Of a stretch of 64,000 bases of DNA, positions 48,121 through 57,973 are shown piece after piece. The position numbers and the translations under genes are program-made. How positions within the stretch are numbered: the first letter of the stretch is position 1; the number at the start of each line of letters is the position of its first letter. The notes beneath the pieces were generated by a model. That model made no database searches and was not told the origin of the DNA. It saw nothing but the letters and a program-made list of their open reading frames with translations. Origin of the DNA: Actinokineospora xionganensis. Lineage in GTDB: Bacteria > Actinomycetota > Actinomycetes > Mycobacteriales > Pseudonocardiaceae. The DNA lies in NCBI RefSeq assembly GCF_014323725.1, contig NZ_JABVED010000003.1, forward strand, positions 310,001 to 374,000, given 5' to 3'.

Positions 48121-50649
48121 CTACGCGGAGAGAAGCTGCGCGCACCTGATCAGACCGAGATGCGAGTACGCCTGCGGGTGGTTGCCGAGGGAACGCTCCG
48201 CGATCGGGTCGTACTCCTCGGGCAGCAGCCCCGTGGGCCCGGCCGCGTCGACGATCTGGGCGAACAGGTCCTCGGCCTCCGGGCGGCGGCCGGTGAGTAG
48301 GTACGCCTCGATCATCCACGCCGCGCACAGGTGGAAGCCGCCCTCGTCGCCGGGCAGGCCGTCGTCGCGGTGGTAGCGGTACACAGTGGACCCCGAACGC
48401 AGCTCCGCCTCGATCGCGGTGACCGTGGACTGGAAGCGCTCGTCGGCCGGGTCGACCAGGCCGACCATGCCGATGAGCAGCGTCGCGGCGTCGAGGTCGG
48501 TGCCGTCGTAGGCCGTGGTGAACGACTTGACCTCGTCATTCCAGCCGTTGGTCAGCACGTCGTGGGCGATCTCGGCGCGCAGGAACTCCCAGGAGGGCTC
48601 CGGCTCGCGGCCGTAGGTGGCGGCAAGGGCCAGGGCGCGGTCGATCGTCAGCCAGCACATGACCTTCGAGTACACGTGGTGGCGCGGGCGGTGCCGCTCC
48701 TCCCAGATGCCGTGGTCGGGCTCGTGCCAGCGCCGGGTGACCGCTTCGGCCATGGCGCACACCATGCGCCAGTCGTCGTCGGTGAGCTTGCCGCGCGCCT
48801 CCGACAGGGCCACGACAAGGTCGACGACGGGACCGAAGACGTCGAGCTGGACCTGCTGGTTGGCGAGGTTGCCGACGCGCACGGGCCGGGAGCCCGCGTA
48901 GCCGGGGAGGGTGTCGATAACCGCTTCCGGGCCGAGCGTGGTGCCCGCGATCGTGTACAGCGGGTGCAGCCGCTCCGGCCCGGGCAGTGTGGCCAGCACG
49001 CCGTGCACCCAGCCGAGGAACGCTTCCGCCTCGGCGGTGGAACCCAGTGACACCAACGCTTTCGCCGTCATCGACGCGTCGCGCAGCCAGCAGTAGCGGT
49101 AGTCCCAGTTGCGGATGCCGCCGATCTCCTCCGGCAGCGACGTCGTCGCCGCGGCCATGATCGCGCCGGTCTCGCTGTGGCACAGGCCGCGCAGCGTGAG
49201 CGCCGAACGCGCCACCAACTCCTTCTCGACCGGCGGCAGCACCAGCGTGTCGAGCCACTGCGACCAGTACGCCCCGGAGCGTGCCTTGCGGTCGGCCTCA
49301 GGGATCTCGTGCGGGTCGAGGCTGTCGGTGCCGCAGCGCAGCTCCAGCACCACTGGCGCGTCCACGCTCGGCTGGATCACCGCGCGGGCGGTGTCGTGCA
49401 TGCCGTCGGAGGTGATCTCCCAGCTGACACCGGGGGCGCGCAGGGCGATCGGGTCGGACGTGCCGAGCACGCGCACGCCGTCCGCGGAGGCGTCCAGGCG
49501 CACCTGGACCTGGCCGAACTCGGGCCGCGGCGCGAACTCCACAACCGCCGGGGCCGTGCCCGACACCACACGGACCAGGTCGGTGCGGTGGGCGTCGGTG
49601 AAGTGGTCGAGGTAGTCGGTGACGAGCAGGCCCGACCAACGGGTCTCGACCGTCATCGTCCCGGGCAGGTAGCGCTGGCCCAGTGGCAGGCCGCCGCGCT
49701 CCGGGGTGACCGAGAAGTGGCCCGCGGCCGCGCCGCCGAGCAGGTCGGCGAAGACGGCCGCCGAGTCCGGCTCGGGGTGGCACATCCAGGTGAGGCGGGC
49801 GTCCGGGGTGACCAGGGCGACCGACCGCTCGTTGGAGAGCATCGACAGCCGCTCGATCGGCACCGCCTGCTCGCCGTAGAGCCAGTTTCGGCGTTCCTCC
49901 AGGACCATGGCGAGCACGGTGGCGACGTCGATCGGGTCGGCGATCCGGTACATGGCAAGGCTTTCGCCGTCACCGACCTTGACACCGACGTCCGGGCCGG
50001 AGAGCCGGGCGAACGCCTTCTCGTCGGTCACGTCGTCGCCGACGAAGATCGCCGCCGTGGCGCCGACCTGGTGGCGCAGCACGTCGAGGGCGTGGCCCTT
50101 GTCGGTGTGGATCACCGCCAGCTCGACCACGGCCTTGCCCTCGGTGACCTGCACGCCGTCCCAGGTGCACGGGCCGGAGCGGACCACGGCGAGAATGCGC
50201 TCGGCCACCTCGGGCTCGGCCCGGCGAACGTGCACGGCGATGCTGGCGGGCTTGACCTCCAGCTGCACGCCGGGCGCGCCCTCGACCAGCCGTTCCAGCT
50301 CCGCTTCGACGCGGGTGTGCAGCGCGCGTGCCTCGGCGTCGAGCGCGTGCACGAAGCCCACGTCGAACTCCGAGCCGTGGCTGCCGACCAGGTGCACCTC
50401 GGACGGCAGCCGCGACAGCGTCGCCAGGTCGCGCAACGCGCGCCCGGAGATCACCGCCGTGGTCGTCTCGTGCAGCCCGGCGAGCGAGCGCAGCGCGCCC
50501 ACCGACTCGGTGTGCGGCCGTGCTTTTTCCGGATCCTCGACGATCGGCGCGAGGGTTCCGTCGTAGTCGCAGGCGACCAGCAGTCGCGGTGTCCTCGCGA
50601 TCTGCACGATCGCGCGGCGCAGGTCGGCGGGCAGGGACTCGGCGGTCAA
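48121..50649 (-). CDS. Trehalose-6-phosphate phosphatase fused to a GH15-family glycosidase
   Basis: An 842-residue two-domain enzyme. Residues ~1-245 are a HAD-type trehalose-phosphatase: motif I DYDGTLAPIVEDP, TAVISGR, and GDDVTDEKAF. Residues ~260-842 are a glycoside hydrolase 15 (glucoamylase/trehalase-like) catalytic part with EEIGGIRNWDYRYCWLRDA, GIWEERHRPRHHVYSKVMCW and a late LLPEEYDP acidic segment. The fusion could make trehalose from the phosphate and also hydrolyse an alpha-glucoside, possibly trehalose itself. It follows otsA by 15 nt on the same strand, so substrate is supplied by its neighbour. Confidence 0.92.
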   Translation of the reverse strand: MTAESLPADLRRAIVQIARTPRLLVACDYDGTLAPIVEDPEKARPHTESVGALRSLAGLHETTTAVISGRALRDLATLSRLPSEVHLVGSHGSEFDVGFVHALDAEARALHTRVEAELERLVEGAPGVQLEVKPASIAVHVRRAEPEVAERILAVVRSGPCTWDGVQVTEGKAVVELAVIHTDKGHALDVLRHQVGATAAIFVGDDVTDEKAFARLSGPDVGVKVGDGESLAMYRIADPIDVATVLAMVLEERRNWLYGEQAVPIERLSMLSNERSVALVTPDARLTWMCHPEPDSAAVFADLLGGAAAGHFSVTPERGGLPLGQRYLPGTMTVETRWSGLLVTDYLDHFTDAHRTDLVRVVSGTAPAVVEFAPRPEFGQVQVRLDASADGVRVLGTSDPIALRAPGVSWEITSDGMHDTARAVIQPSVDAPVVLELRCGTDSLDPHEIPEADRKARSGAYWSQWLDTLVLPPVEKELVARSALTLRGLCHSETGAIMAAATTSLPEEIGGIRNWDYRYCWLRDASMTAKALVSLGSTAEAEAFLGWVHGVLATLPGPERLHPLYTIAGTTLGPEAVIDTLPGYAGSRPVRVGNLANQQVQLDVFGPVVDLVVALSEARGKLTDDDWRMVCAMAEAVTRRWHEPDHGIWEERHRPRHHVYSKVMCWLTIDRALALAATYGREPEPSWEFLRAEIAHDVLTNGWNDEVKSFTTAYDGTDLDAATLLIGMVGLVDPADERFQSTVTAIEAELRSGSTVYRYHRDDGLPGDEGGFHLCAAWMIEAYLLTGRRPEAEDLFAQIVDAAGPTGLLPEEYDPIAERSLGNHPQAYSHLGLIRCAQLLSA

Positions 50650-50664
50650 CGCCTTCTCCTGGGG

Positions 50665-52110
50665 CTAGGGGCTCTGTTCAGGACTCAGGGCGTCGAGGAA
50701 TGATCGAGCCCACCGGTCGACGTCGTGGGTCAGCACTTGACGCCTCAGCGCGCGCATCCTACGACGACCTTCAGCTGGATCGATCGTGAGGGCCGCATGC
50801 ATGGCGTTCTTGACTCCGTCAAGGTCGTGCGGATTCACCAGGAAGGCGCTCGTGAGCTCGGCGGCCGCACCTGCGAACTCCGAGAGCACCAGCGCGCCGC
50901 CGAGGTCGTGGCGGCAGGCCACGTACTCCTTGGCGACGAGATTCATGCCGTCGCGCACCGGCGTCACGAGCATCACGTCCGCGGCGGAGAAGAACGCGGC
51001 CAGCTCCGCCCGGTCGACCGACTGGTGCAGGTAGTGCACGACCGGGCGGCCGACCCGGGCGAACTCGCCGTTGATCCGGCTCACCACTTGCTCGATGTCA
51101 CCGCGCATGCGCTGGTAGTGCTCGACCCGCTCGCGGCTGGGCGTCGCGAGCTGCACCATGGCGACGTCCTGCGGGTCGATCCGGCCCTCGGTCAGCAGCT
51201 CCTGCAGCGCGTAGAGCCGCAGGTCGATGCCCTTGGTGTAGTCGAGGCGGTCGACCCCGAGGATGATCTTCTTCGGATTGCCCAGGTCGGCCCGGATCTG
51301 GGCCGCGCGGGTCACGGTCTCGCGCTTGCGGGCCAGCGCGTCGAGGCCGTTGGAGTCGATGGAGATCGGGAACGCGCCGACGCGGACCGCGCGGTCGCCG
51401 ACCTGGATGACACCGGGCCGGGTCCGCACGCCGACGGCGCCGCGGGTCGGTTCCAGGCCCAGCAGCCGTCTGGCCAGCCAGAGGAAGTTCTGCGCGCCGC
51501 CGGGGCGGTGGAACCCGACCAGGTCGGCGCCGAGCAGGCCGCGCACGATCTCCGCGCGCCAGGGCAGCTGCATGAACAGCTCGGTGGGCGGGAACGGGAT
51601 GTGCAGGAAGAACCCGATACGCAGGTCGGGCCGCTGCTCGCGGAGCAGCGCGGGGGCCAGTTGGAGCTGGTAGTCCTGGATCCACACCGTGGCGTTCGGC
51701 GCGGCGACCTTCGCGCAGGCGTCGGCGAAGCGGTGGTTGACCTTGACGTAGCTGTCCCACCAGCCTCGGTCGAAGACCGGGGGAGCGACAACGTCGTGGT
51801 AGAGCGGCCACAGGGTGGCGTTGGAGAAGCCCTCGTAGTAGTCGCGGACCTCGTCGGCGGTGAGCGTCACCGGGTGCAGGCGCAGCCCGTCCTCGGTGAA
51901 CTCGTCGACCTCCACGTCGGCTACGCCGGGCCACCCGACCCACGCGCCGGTGTTCTTGCGCAGGAACGGGGCGAGCGCGCTGACCAGGCCGCCGGGGCTG
52001 TGCTTCCAGCGTTGTGAGCCGTCCGGCAGCCGCTCTAGGTCGACCGGGAGCCGGTTGGCGGCGACGATGAAGTCGGCGCCGTTGTTGCTGGGGGCGTTGT
52101 CGCTGCTCAC
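50665..52110 (-). CDS. otsA: Alpha,alpha-trehalose-phosphate synthase
   Basis: A 481-residue GT20 glycosyltransferase making trehalose 6-phosphate from a nucleotide-glucose and glucose 6-phosphate. Recognisable parts are [60 protein letters not shown] and [18 protein letters not shown]. The start GTG 52110 has AAGGAGG upstream, so the 16 extra codons of the open frame are not used. It forms a two-gene trehalose unit with the downstream phosphatase/GH15 fusion. Confidence 0.95.
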   Translation of the reverse strand: MSSDNAPSNNGADFIVAANRLPVDLERLPDGSQRWKHSPGGLVSALAPFLRKNTGAWVGWPGVADVEVDEFTEDGLRLHPVTLTADEVRDYYEGFSNATLWPLYHDVVAPPVFDRGWWDSYVKVNHRFADACAKVAAPNATVWIQDYQLQLAPALLREQRPDLRIGFFLHIPFPPTELFMQLPWRAEIVRGLLGADLVGFHRPGGAQNFLWLARRLLGLEPTRGAVGVRTRPGVIQVGDRAVRVGAFPISIDSNGLDALARKRETVTRAAQIRADLGNPKKIILGVDRLDYTKGIDLRLYALQELLTEGRIDPQDVAMVQLATPSRERVEHYQRMRGDIEQVVSRINGEFARVGRPVVHYLHQSVDRAELAAFFSAADVMLVTPVRDGMNLVAKEYVACRHDLGGALVLSEFAGAAAELTSAFLVNPHDLDGVKNAMHAALTIDPAEGRRRMRALRRQVLTHDVDRWARSFLDALSPEQSP

Positions 52111-52197
52111 GCCTGGCGTGCCTCCTTGGAAGCCGGTGCGGGAATGCCCGAATTCCAAGGCTAGTCACTCCGCGCCGTCACCGCGTGGTGCGAATGT

Positions 52198-53598
52198 CTA
52201 TGACTCGGTGTGACGTTTGTTGGGTTGCAATGGGCCGGATAGCCGGGGCCCGGCGAGCCGCCGCTCCAACCGCCCGAGCTTGGTGCGCACGGGTTGTGCC
52301 AAGTATTCGCCGAGCACCACCCCCGCTGCCAGCGCCAACGCGATGGCGGCGGCGATCATCAGCGTGGAAAGGCCCGCGGGGGACCGCTCGATCGCCAGTT
52401 CGTACAGCGCACGGTAGGTCGGAAGGCCGGGTAGCAGCGGCACCATGCCGGAAACCGCGACGATAAGCGGCGGCATCCGGAACCGGCGCGAGATGACACC
52501 GCCTGCGAACCCGATCACCACGGCCGCCCCGGCGGAGGCGACGATCGACCCGGCCCCGGCCAGGACCAGCCCGCCGTACCCCGCGGTCCCGACGCCGCCC
52601 GCGACGGCCGCGACCAGCACCGCGCGCGGCGGGGCGTAGCTCGCCAGGGCGAAGCACCCGGCGGCGGCGGCCCCGGCCAGGGTCTGCACCGGCAGGCGCA
52701 GGGCCGAAGGTGGCAGTGGGTCGGCGAGCGGCGTGTCCGGCAGCCCGAACGCGACGGCGATGTTCAGCGCGATCACGACGCCCGCGATCAGGCCTGCGGT
52801 CATGAGCGAGTTCTCCATGGTGCGGCCCGCGGCGGTCACGTTGAACCCGGTGATGGCGTCCTGCACTGTCGAGACCACGGACAGGCCGGACAGCAGAACG
52901 GTGATCGCCGCCGCCACGAGCACGGTGGGTCGGACCGCGGGAAAAAGCCCGCTCGCGAGCAGCGCGAGAGCGCAACCCGTGGCCAGGGCGCCGCCCAGGA
53001 CCTGCTGGAAGAAGAACGGAAGGGCCCGCCGGTTGAGCATCCGGCCCACCCGGTCGATGAGCCCGGTGATCATCGCGGCGAACAACGCCATCAGTGGCGC
53101 CCCGCCGATGAAGATCGTGACCGCGGCGGCCAACCCGGCGTACGACGCGGTCGCCACCCAGCGCGGATAGGGATGCTCCGCGGAGTTGAGCCGGTTCAAC
53201 TCGGCGTGCGCGTCCTCCACCTCGATCCGCCGCGCGGTGATGTCGCGCACCAGCTTCTCGACCGCCGCCAGCCGCGTGTAGTCCAGGCTGCGGGTCTGCA
53301 CCACGCGCAGGGTGGTCACCGGGGAAAGCTCGGTCCCGCGATGACAGGCCACCGTGATCGACGTGAAGATCACGTCGACCTCGCAGTGCGGAAGCCCGTA
53401 GGCGTTGGCCACCGCGATGATCGTCGCGGTCACGTCGGCGGCCCCAGCCCCCGACGACATCTGCACCTCGCCAATCCGCAAGGCAAGATCTAAAACGAAG
53501 TGGACCGTCCGCTCCTCGGGGAGCGCGGGCCCCTGAACGACTATCGGTTCAACCGTCGGCTCCGCGACCACCTGCCGCCGAGCCCGCGTGAATCTCAC
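52198..53598 (-). CDS. ThrE-type threonine/serine exporter
   Basis: A 466-residue membrane protein. The soluble N-terminal part (ERTVHFVLDLALRIGEVQMS, GLPHCEVDVIFTSITVAC, SLDYTRLAAVEKLVRDI) is the ThrE/DUF1212 domain, followed by about ten transmembrane helices. Corynebacterium ThrE exports threonine and serine. GGAGG before GTG 53598 sets the start; the frame could start at TTG 53643. It stands alone, 87 nt upstream of otsA on the same strand and facing away from the tRNA gene. Confidence 0.88.
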   Translation of the reverse strand: MRFTRARRQVVAEPTVEPIVVQGPALPEERTVHFVLDLALRIGEVQMSSGAGAADVTATIIAVANAYGLPHCEVDVIFTSITVACHRGTELSPVTTLRVVQTRSLDYTRLAAVEKLVRDITARRIEVEDAHAELNRLNSAEHPYPRWVATASYAGLAAAVTIFIGGAPLMALFAAMITGLIDRVGRMLNRRALPFFFQQVLGGALATGCALALLASGLFPAVRPTVLVAAAITVLLSGLSVVSTVQDAITGFNVTAAGRTMENSLMTAGLIAGVVIALNIAVAFGLPDTPLADPLPPSALRLPVQTLAGAAAAGCFALASYAPPRAVLVAAVAGGVGTAGYGGLVLAGAGSIVASAGAAVVIGFAGGVISRRFRMPPLIVAVSGMVPLLPGLPTYRALYELAIERSPAGLSTLMIAAAIALALAAGVVLGEYLAQPVRTKLGRLERRLAGPRLSGPLQPNKRHTES

Positions 53599-53705
53599 GC
53601 TTCGACCACCTCCACGTGTCTGCACTCGACGGTTGCCGATCAAGGCCCACTCCGCAACCGGGTGGCGTGTCGGCTTAGGATTGGGCGGACACCGCGAGGT
53701 GTCGT

Positions 53706-53778
53706 GCCGGTGTAGCTCAATTGGCAGAGCACTCGCCTTGTAAGCGAAAGGTTAGGGGTTCGATTCCCCTCACCGGCT
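53706..53778 (+). tRNA. tRNA-Thr (anticodon TGT)
   Basis: A 73-nt cloverleaf: acceptor GCCGGTG pairs with CACCGGC, D-stem GCTC/GAGC, anticodon loop CTTGTAA giving TGT, and T-arm AGGGG-TTCGATT-CCCCT. The discriminator is T, and CA follows but a full CCA is not encoded. There is one C/A mismatch at the top of the anticodon stem. Confidence 0.95.
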
Positions 53779-53877
53779 CAAACGAAGATCAGCAGTCCTG
53801 CATCGACCTCTTTGCGGCGTTCGTGGCGGGACTCCGGTGGCCCTCGGCCACCGAAGTGGCGGGGCTAGCCTTTCCAG

Positions 53878-54738
53878 GTGATCGCACATCCGCCATTGCC
53901 AGCCGAGGTTCAGGTTCTGTTCGTAGATGGGGATGCGGTTGGGCGGACGTTGTCGGTGCCCCTGCCGCCTGGCCAGGCCGTCGTCTCTGACGAGGGCAAC
54001 GGTGACGGACCTGTGCTCTGGCTCAGTGCGAGATCGCCCGAGTCGGGATTGTGGGCCCGACTGCGCGCCGAGCACGGTCGTTCGGGGTTGTGGCCACTGT
54101 TGCTGCAGGCTCACGACGTTGATGATGACGAGTTTCGGCCTTGGGGGGCCGGTGAGTTGTTTCCGGCAGGGATGTCCAAACCACAAGGGCATGATCCGGC
54201 CGCGCTTCTCGCGGGGTGGTGGGCGGATCATACGACGGTCGCCGAAGACGTCGACATGCTCCCTCCGGCCGAGAGACTGGCGGTCACCGCCCCGTACGGT
54301 CGCGACTGGCCCGGCCTGGCACCGAGCGCGGATAGGGGCAATGACCCAGATCGCGTCGCCGACGATCTTGCCGACGAACTGCTTGCGGTTTTCTCGAAGC
54401 TTCGTTTGGGATTGGTGGCCGCAGACCGTGGCAGCGACGCGTTGACCGTTGCCGGGTGGGTCGGTCCGCTGAATCACACGAACGACACCGCCGAGATCTC
54501 AGCCGTCGTGGCGGATTGGGAGCGTCGCTTCGGTGTTCGTGTAGTCGGGGTTGGTTTCGCGACTCTCGATCTCAGTGTCGCCGCACCGCCGACTACCCAT
54601 GAGCAAGCACTTGCCGTGGCGGCAGAGCATTTCGCCTTCTGTCCGGACAACGTCTGGCAGGGTCGAGAGCCCTGCACATTGACCGCATATGCCGAACGGC
54701 TCGTCGGGGAGCGATCTTGGTCGTTCTGGTGGGATTAA
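53878..54738 (+). CDS. DUF4253 domain protein
   Basis: A 286-residue acidic, cytoplasmic protein. The C-terminal ~110 residues (VVADWERRFGVRVVGVGFAT, APPTTHEQALAVAAEHFAFC and the end SWSFWWD) are the DUF4253 pattern, and the middle carries ESGLWARLRAEHGRSGLWPL LLQ (also typical, written here in two parts). DUF4253 proteins are frequent near polymorphic-toxin loci but have no firm function. Start GTG 53878 with a short AG-rich site. It begins 99 nt after the tRNA gene; no integrase or repeat marks an insertion. Confidence 0.8.
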   Translation: MIAHPPLPAEVQVLFVDGDAVGRTLSVPLPPGQAVVSDEGNGDGPVLWLSARSPESGLWARLRAEHGRSGLWPLLLQAHDVDDDEFRPWGAGELFPAGMSKPQGHDPAALLAGWWADHTTVAEDVDMLPPAERLAVTAPYGRDWPGLAPSADRGNDPDRVADDLADELLAVFSKLRLGLVAADRGSDALTVAGWVGPLNHTNDTAEISAVVADWERRFGVRVVGVGFATLDLSVAAPPTTHEQALAVAAEHFAFCPDNVWQGREPCTLTAYAERLVGERSWSFWWD

Positions 54739-54754
54739 ACCGCTGAGTCCGGCC

Positions 54755-54773
54755 GTCCACAGACTGTGTGGAC
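54755..54773 (+). terminator. Short stem-loop after the DUF4253 gene
   Basis: GTCCACA and TGTGGAC pair perfectly around a 5-nt loop, 16 nt beyond the stop codon. It could end transcription of the DUF4253 gene. The remaining ~220 nt up to the next gene hold no reading frame worth calling. Confidence 0.5.
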
Positions 54774-54991
54774 CTGGCGGATGAAGCCCGGGGCTGCTGT
54801 CCGGCCCGGGATCGGGCTCGCCGGCAGATCAACGGTCGGCAGGCGAGTTCGCCGGGGGTTGGTGCTACGGCCTGGAAACGTTGAATCTTGCGTTCGTCGC
54901 GGGTGAGGAACTTGATCGGGCGAATGGCCGATGTTTCGGGGACGATCTTGGGTTACAACGGGCGTCCCTGCGAATTTCATGGAGTACGCCC

Positions 54992-56923
54992 ATGCGACGA
55001 GTACGCCGCACGATCATTCCCGCCCTGCTGACCGCCATGCTCGCCGCGGCCGTCAGCGGCACGGCCGCGCACGCCGCCGACAGCAATCTTGCCCTCAACA
55101 AAGTCGCCACTGGCTCAGCCGCGTGCGCGAGCACCGAGGGCCCGGCCAAAGCGGTCAACGGAAGCGTTTCCGGTGGCAACGCCGACAAGTTCTGCACCAA
55201 TGTGAGCAGTAAGTGGCTGCAGGTCGACCTCGGGTCGTCCCACTCCGTGTCGGGCTTTGCCGTCAAGCACGCCGGCAGCGGTGGCGAATCGGCCACCTAC
55301 AACACAAAGGCGTTCTCCATCCAGCTTTCCGCTGACGGCAGCACATGGTCCACGCCGGTGACCGTCACCAACAACACCGCGGCCGCGACGACTCACCCCA
55401 TCGCCGCCATTAGCGCCCGTTACGCGAAGCTCGTGATCACCACGCCCACGCAGAACACCGACACCGCCGCCCGGATCTACGAATTCGAGGTGCTCGGGTC
55501 GACTCCCACAAGCGGCAACATCGCGCTGAACAAGGCGGCGACCGGGTCTGCTGCGTGCGCGACCACGGAGGACCCGGCGAAAGCCGTCAACGGCACCGTC
55601 TCCGGTGGTAACGCGGACAAGTTCTGCACCAACGCGAGCAGTAAGTGGCTGCAGGTCGATCTAGGTGTCACGCGATCGGTCTCGAACTTCGTTGTGAAGC
55701 ACGCGGGTGCCGGTGGGGAATCCGCAGGCTTCAACACCAAGGCGTTCTCGATCCAGCTCTCCGCAGAGGGCAGCACGTGGTCCACCCCGGTGTCGATCAC
55801 CAACAACACCGCCGACACCACCACCCACCCCATCACGGCCACGGGCGCCCGCTACGTGAAGCTCGTGATCACCACGCCGACGCAGAACACCGACACCGCC
55901 GCCCGGATCTACGAGTTCGAGGTCTACACGGGGGTCGCACCGCCCGCTCCAACCGTGGTCCCGGTTTTTGACCGTATTCCGCAGTTCGGCATCTACGTGA
56001 GCACCGAGCCGAACTACACCCCGCCCGCAGGCGTCCTCATGTGGAACCGCGGCACCGAGTACGCGAAGAAGCTCACCGCCGAGGAGCAGGGCAAGCTCGG
56101 CACCGACGTCGCTCTCCGGCTGACCTACCACGCCCAGTGCGACAACTACGACCGCTTCGGGTCGATCTTCTACATCAGCATGCTCAAGGGGCAGGTGCCG
56201 ACCGCGACCACGCCGCGGGTGACGCTGCAGGACTTCATCACGCCGTTCAGCGACTACTGGCAGGGCACCAAGGCCACTCGTGTCTACCCGGACGCGCCCA
56301 TGGCCGCCTACGCGGGCGCCCTGTCCGACCCGAACCGCGACATCTACCTCGGCATCAGCGGTGGCTCGAACCCGTACGCGCAGGACGCCTGCTCGACCCG
56401 CCCGGTCGACGCCGCGTTCAAGGCCGTCGGGTTCACCTACTCGCTCGCGCTGGTGTCGACGCCGTCGACGGTGGCGGGCGACCGGGACGTGACCAGCGCC
56501 CTGTCGCGTTTCGAGATCAAGACCAACACCCACACCACCCAGTCCATGTCGAACACGGCCGCGACCGGCAAGGGCACGCTCGCGGTGAGTATCGCGGGCT
56601 ACGGCGCCGCGTCTGGCGGCGAGGAGTACTCCAAGACCACTGTCACCCTCACCGCGCTGGGCAGGCAGGTCGGCCAGTTCTCCACCGGCGTCGACTGTGC
56701 CCAGTACGAGCAGTACAGCCCCGACGGCAACCCCGGCATCTTCCGCAACAACCTCACCACCAACCCCCGCAGTTGGTGCCCGGGCGCGCTGGTCGAGACC
56801 CGGTTCTTCGACTTGGGCGAGATCAAGGATCAGCAGGTGGCCCTGACCATCGGCATCAACCGCCCGGTGCCGTTCGTCGGCGACTCGAACTACCGGACCA
56901 GCGTGAGCTTGATCGAGCGGTGA
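54992..56923 (+). CDS. Secreted protein with two discoidin (F5/8 type C) domains and a PNGase F-like domain
   Basis: A 643-residue exported protein. A signal peptide (RRVRRTIIPALLTAMLAAAV, ending near AAHAA) is followed by two tandem, nearly identical F5/8 type C domains (about 32-168 and 172-308; both hold NLALNK or NIALNK, GGNADKFCTN, SSKWLQVDLG and DTAARIYEFEV). Residues ~320-640 resemble peptide-N-glycosidase F (RLTYHAQCDNYDRFGSIFYI, PYAQDACS, a late WCPGALVETRFFDLG), which removes N-glycans from proteins. Start ATG 54992 has GGAG nearby. The two carbohydrate-binding-type domains probably target the enzyme to glycans. A strong terminator follows. Confidence 0.82.
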   Translation: MRRVRRTIIPALLTAMLAAAVSGTAAHAADSNLALNKVATGSAACASTEGPAKAVNGSVSGGNADKFCTNVSSKWLQVDLGSSHSVSGFAVKHAGSGGESATYNTKAFSIQLSADGSTWSTPVTVTNNTAAATTHPIAAISARYAKLVITTPTQNTDTAARIYEFEVLGSTPTSGNIALNKAATGSAACATTEDPAKAVNGTVSGGNADKFCTNASSKWLQVDLGVTRSVSNFVVKHAGAGGESAGFNTKAFSIQLSAEGSTWSTPVSITNNTADTTTHPITATGARYVKLVITTPTQNTDTAARIYEFEVYTGVAPPAPTVVPVFDRIPQFGIYVSTEPNYTPPAGVLMWNRGTEYAKKLTAEEQGKLGTDVALRLTYHAQCDNYDRFGSIFYISMLKGQVPTATTPRVTLQDFITPFSDYWQGTKATRVYPDAPMAAYAGALSDPNRDIYLGISGGSNPYAQDACSTRPVDAAFKAVGFTYSLALVSTPSTVAGDRDVTSALSRFEIKTNTHTTQSMSNTAATGKGTLAVSIAGYGAASGGEEYSKTTVTLTALGRQVGQFSTGVDCAQYEQYSPDGNPGIFRNNLTTNPRSWCPGALVETRFFDLGEIKDQQVALTIGINRPVPFVGDSNYRTSVSLIER

Positions 56924-56929
56924 CATAGG

Positions 56930-56966
56930 GAACGGCCCCGGAGCTGGGGGTCCGCCGGGGCCGTTC
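56930..56966 (+). terminator. Terminator after the PNGase F-like gene
   Basis: Bases 56930-56941 and 56955-56966 form a perfect 12-bp stem (GAACGGCCCCGG with CCGGGGCCGTTC) around a 13-nt loop, starting 7 nt after the stop codon. Confidence 0.8.
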
Positions 56967-57104
56967 TCCCACTGCATCGCCGCTCGGCGGAGATCGTTTC
57001 AGGTGGACCCAAGAAATCTTTTGACGTCCACATCGGACAGTATGTGACCTGCGGCGGGGAACGATCTCGGCGCGGTGTCGGACAGATCGATTACCTTCGA
57101 TGTC

Positions 57105-57893
57105 ATGGCTACATTGGTGTCGTTTCACGCCCACCCGGACGATGAGTGCATCTCCTGCGGTGGGGTCATGCGCAAGGCTGCCGACGAAGGCCACCGGGTC
57201 GTGCTCGTAGTCGCGACCAGGGGCGAGTTAGGCGAGGTCCCCGACGGTTTCCTCGGCGAAGGCGAACAGCTCTGGCAGCGCCGGGTCGAGGAGACCCACG
57301 CCGCCGCCGAGATCCTCGGGGTGTCCCGCGTCGAGTTCCTCGGCTACCACGACTCCGGGATGATGGGCGAGCCCAGCAACGACGCCGAGGGCTCGTTCTG
57401 GACCGCGTCGGTCGATGAGGCCGCCGAGCGGCTGGCCGAGATCCTTCGCGAGGAGTCCGCCGACATTCTCACCATCTACGACGACTTCGGCGGCTACGGC
57501 CACCCCGACCACATCCAGGTGCACCGCGTCGGTAAGCGCGCCGCCGAGTTGGCGGGCACGCCCCGTGTCTACCAGGCGACGATCAACGCCGACCTGATCC
57601 GCCGCGGCCGCGAGGAGGCGGAGGCGCGCGGTGAGACCTCGTTCGGCCCGCCCGCGGACATGAAGATCGGCAAGCCCGAGTCGGAGATCACCGCCGCAGT
57701 CGACGTCTCGGCGTACATGGCGGCCAAACGGGCGGCGATGCGGGCGCACGCCAGCCAGATCAGCGAGGAGTCGTTCTTCCTCGCCCTGCCCGATGAGGCC
57801 TTCCTCGGCGCGTTCGGCGTCGAGTGGTTCATCCGGGAGGGCCAGGGGCCGGGAATCACCGAGAAGGACCTGTTCGCTGACCTGACCGGGTGA
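57105..57893 (+). CDS. PIG-L family zinc deacetylase
   Basis: A 262-residue LmbE/PIG-L protein. The zinc and catalytic motif AHPDDE is near residue 9, followed by VVATRGELGE, the GYHDSGM segment, DDFGGYGHPDHIQVHRVG with the third zinc His, and KRAAMRAHASQISEESFFL. The family includes MshB and Mca of mycothiol metabolism as well as N-acetylglucosaminyl deacetylases. The sequence does not decide between them, though overall form is nearer to generic amide hydrolases than to MshB. Start ATG 57105; GTG 57075 is possible. Single gene. Confidence 0.88.
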   Translation: MATLVSFHAHPDDECISCGGVMRKAADEGHRVVLVVATRGELGEVPDGFLGEGEQLWQRRVEETHAAAEILGVSRVEFLGYHDSGMMGEPSNDAEGSFWTASVDEAAERLAEILREESADILTIYDDFGGYGHPDHIQVHRVGKRAAELAGTPRVYQATINADLIRRGREEAEARGETSFGPPADMKIGKPESEITAAVDVSAYMAAKRAAMRAHASQISEESFFLALPDEAFLGAFGVEWFIREGQGPGITEKDLFADLTG

Positions 57894-57973
57894 CTTCGGC
57901 GACAACCTGAGTGACCTGCGCTTTCTTCGCTCGTTGTGGTACACCAGAGATCCCGATGAGCCTGGAGGCCGCC

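Noticed and set aside
53706-53877. tRNA-Thr as an integration site for a genomic island
   Set aside because: No partial duplicate of the tRNA 3' end and no integrase gene were seen downstream. The next genes look resident.
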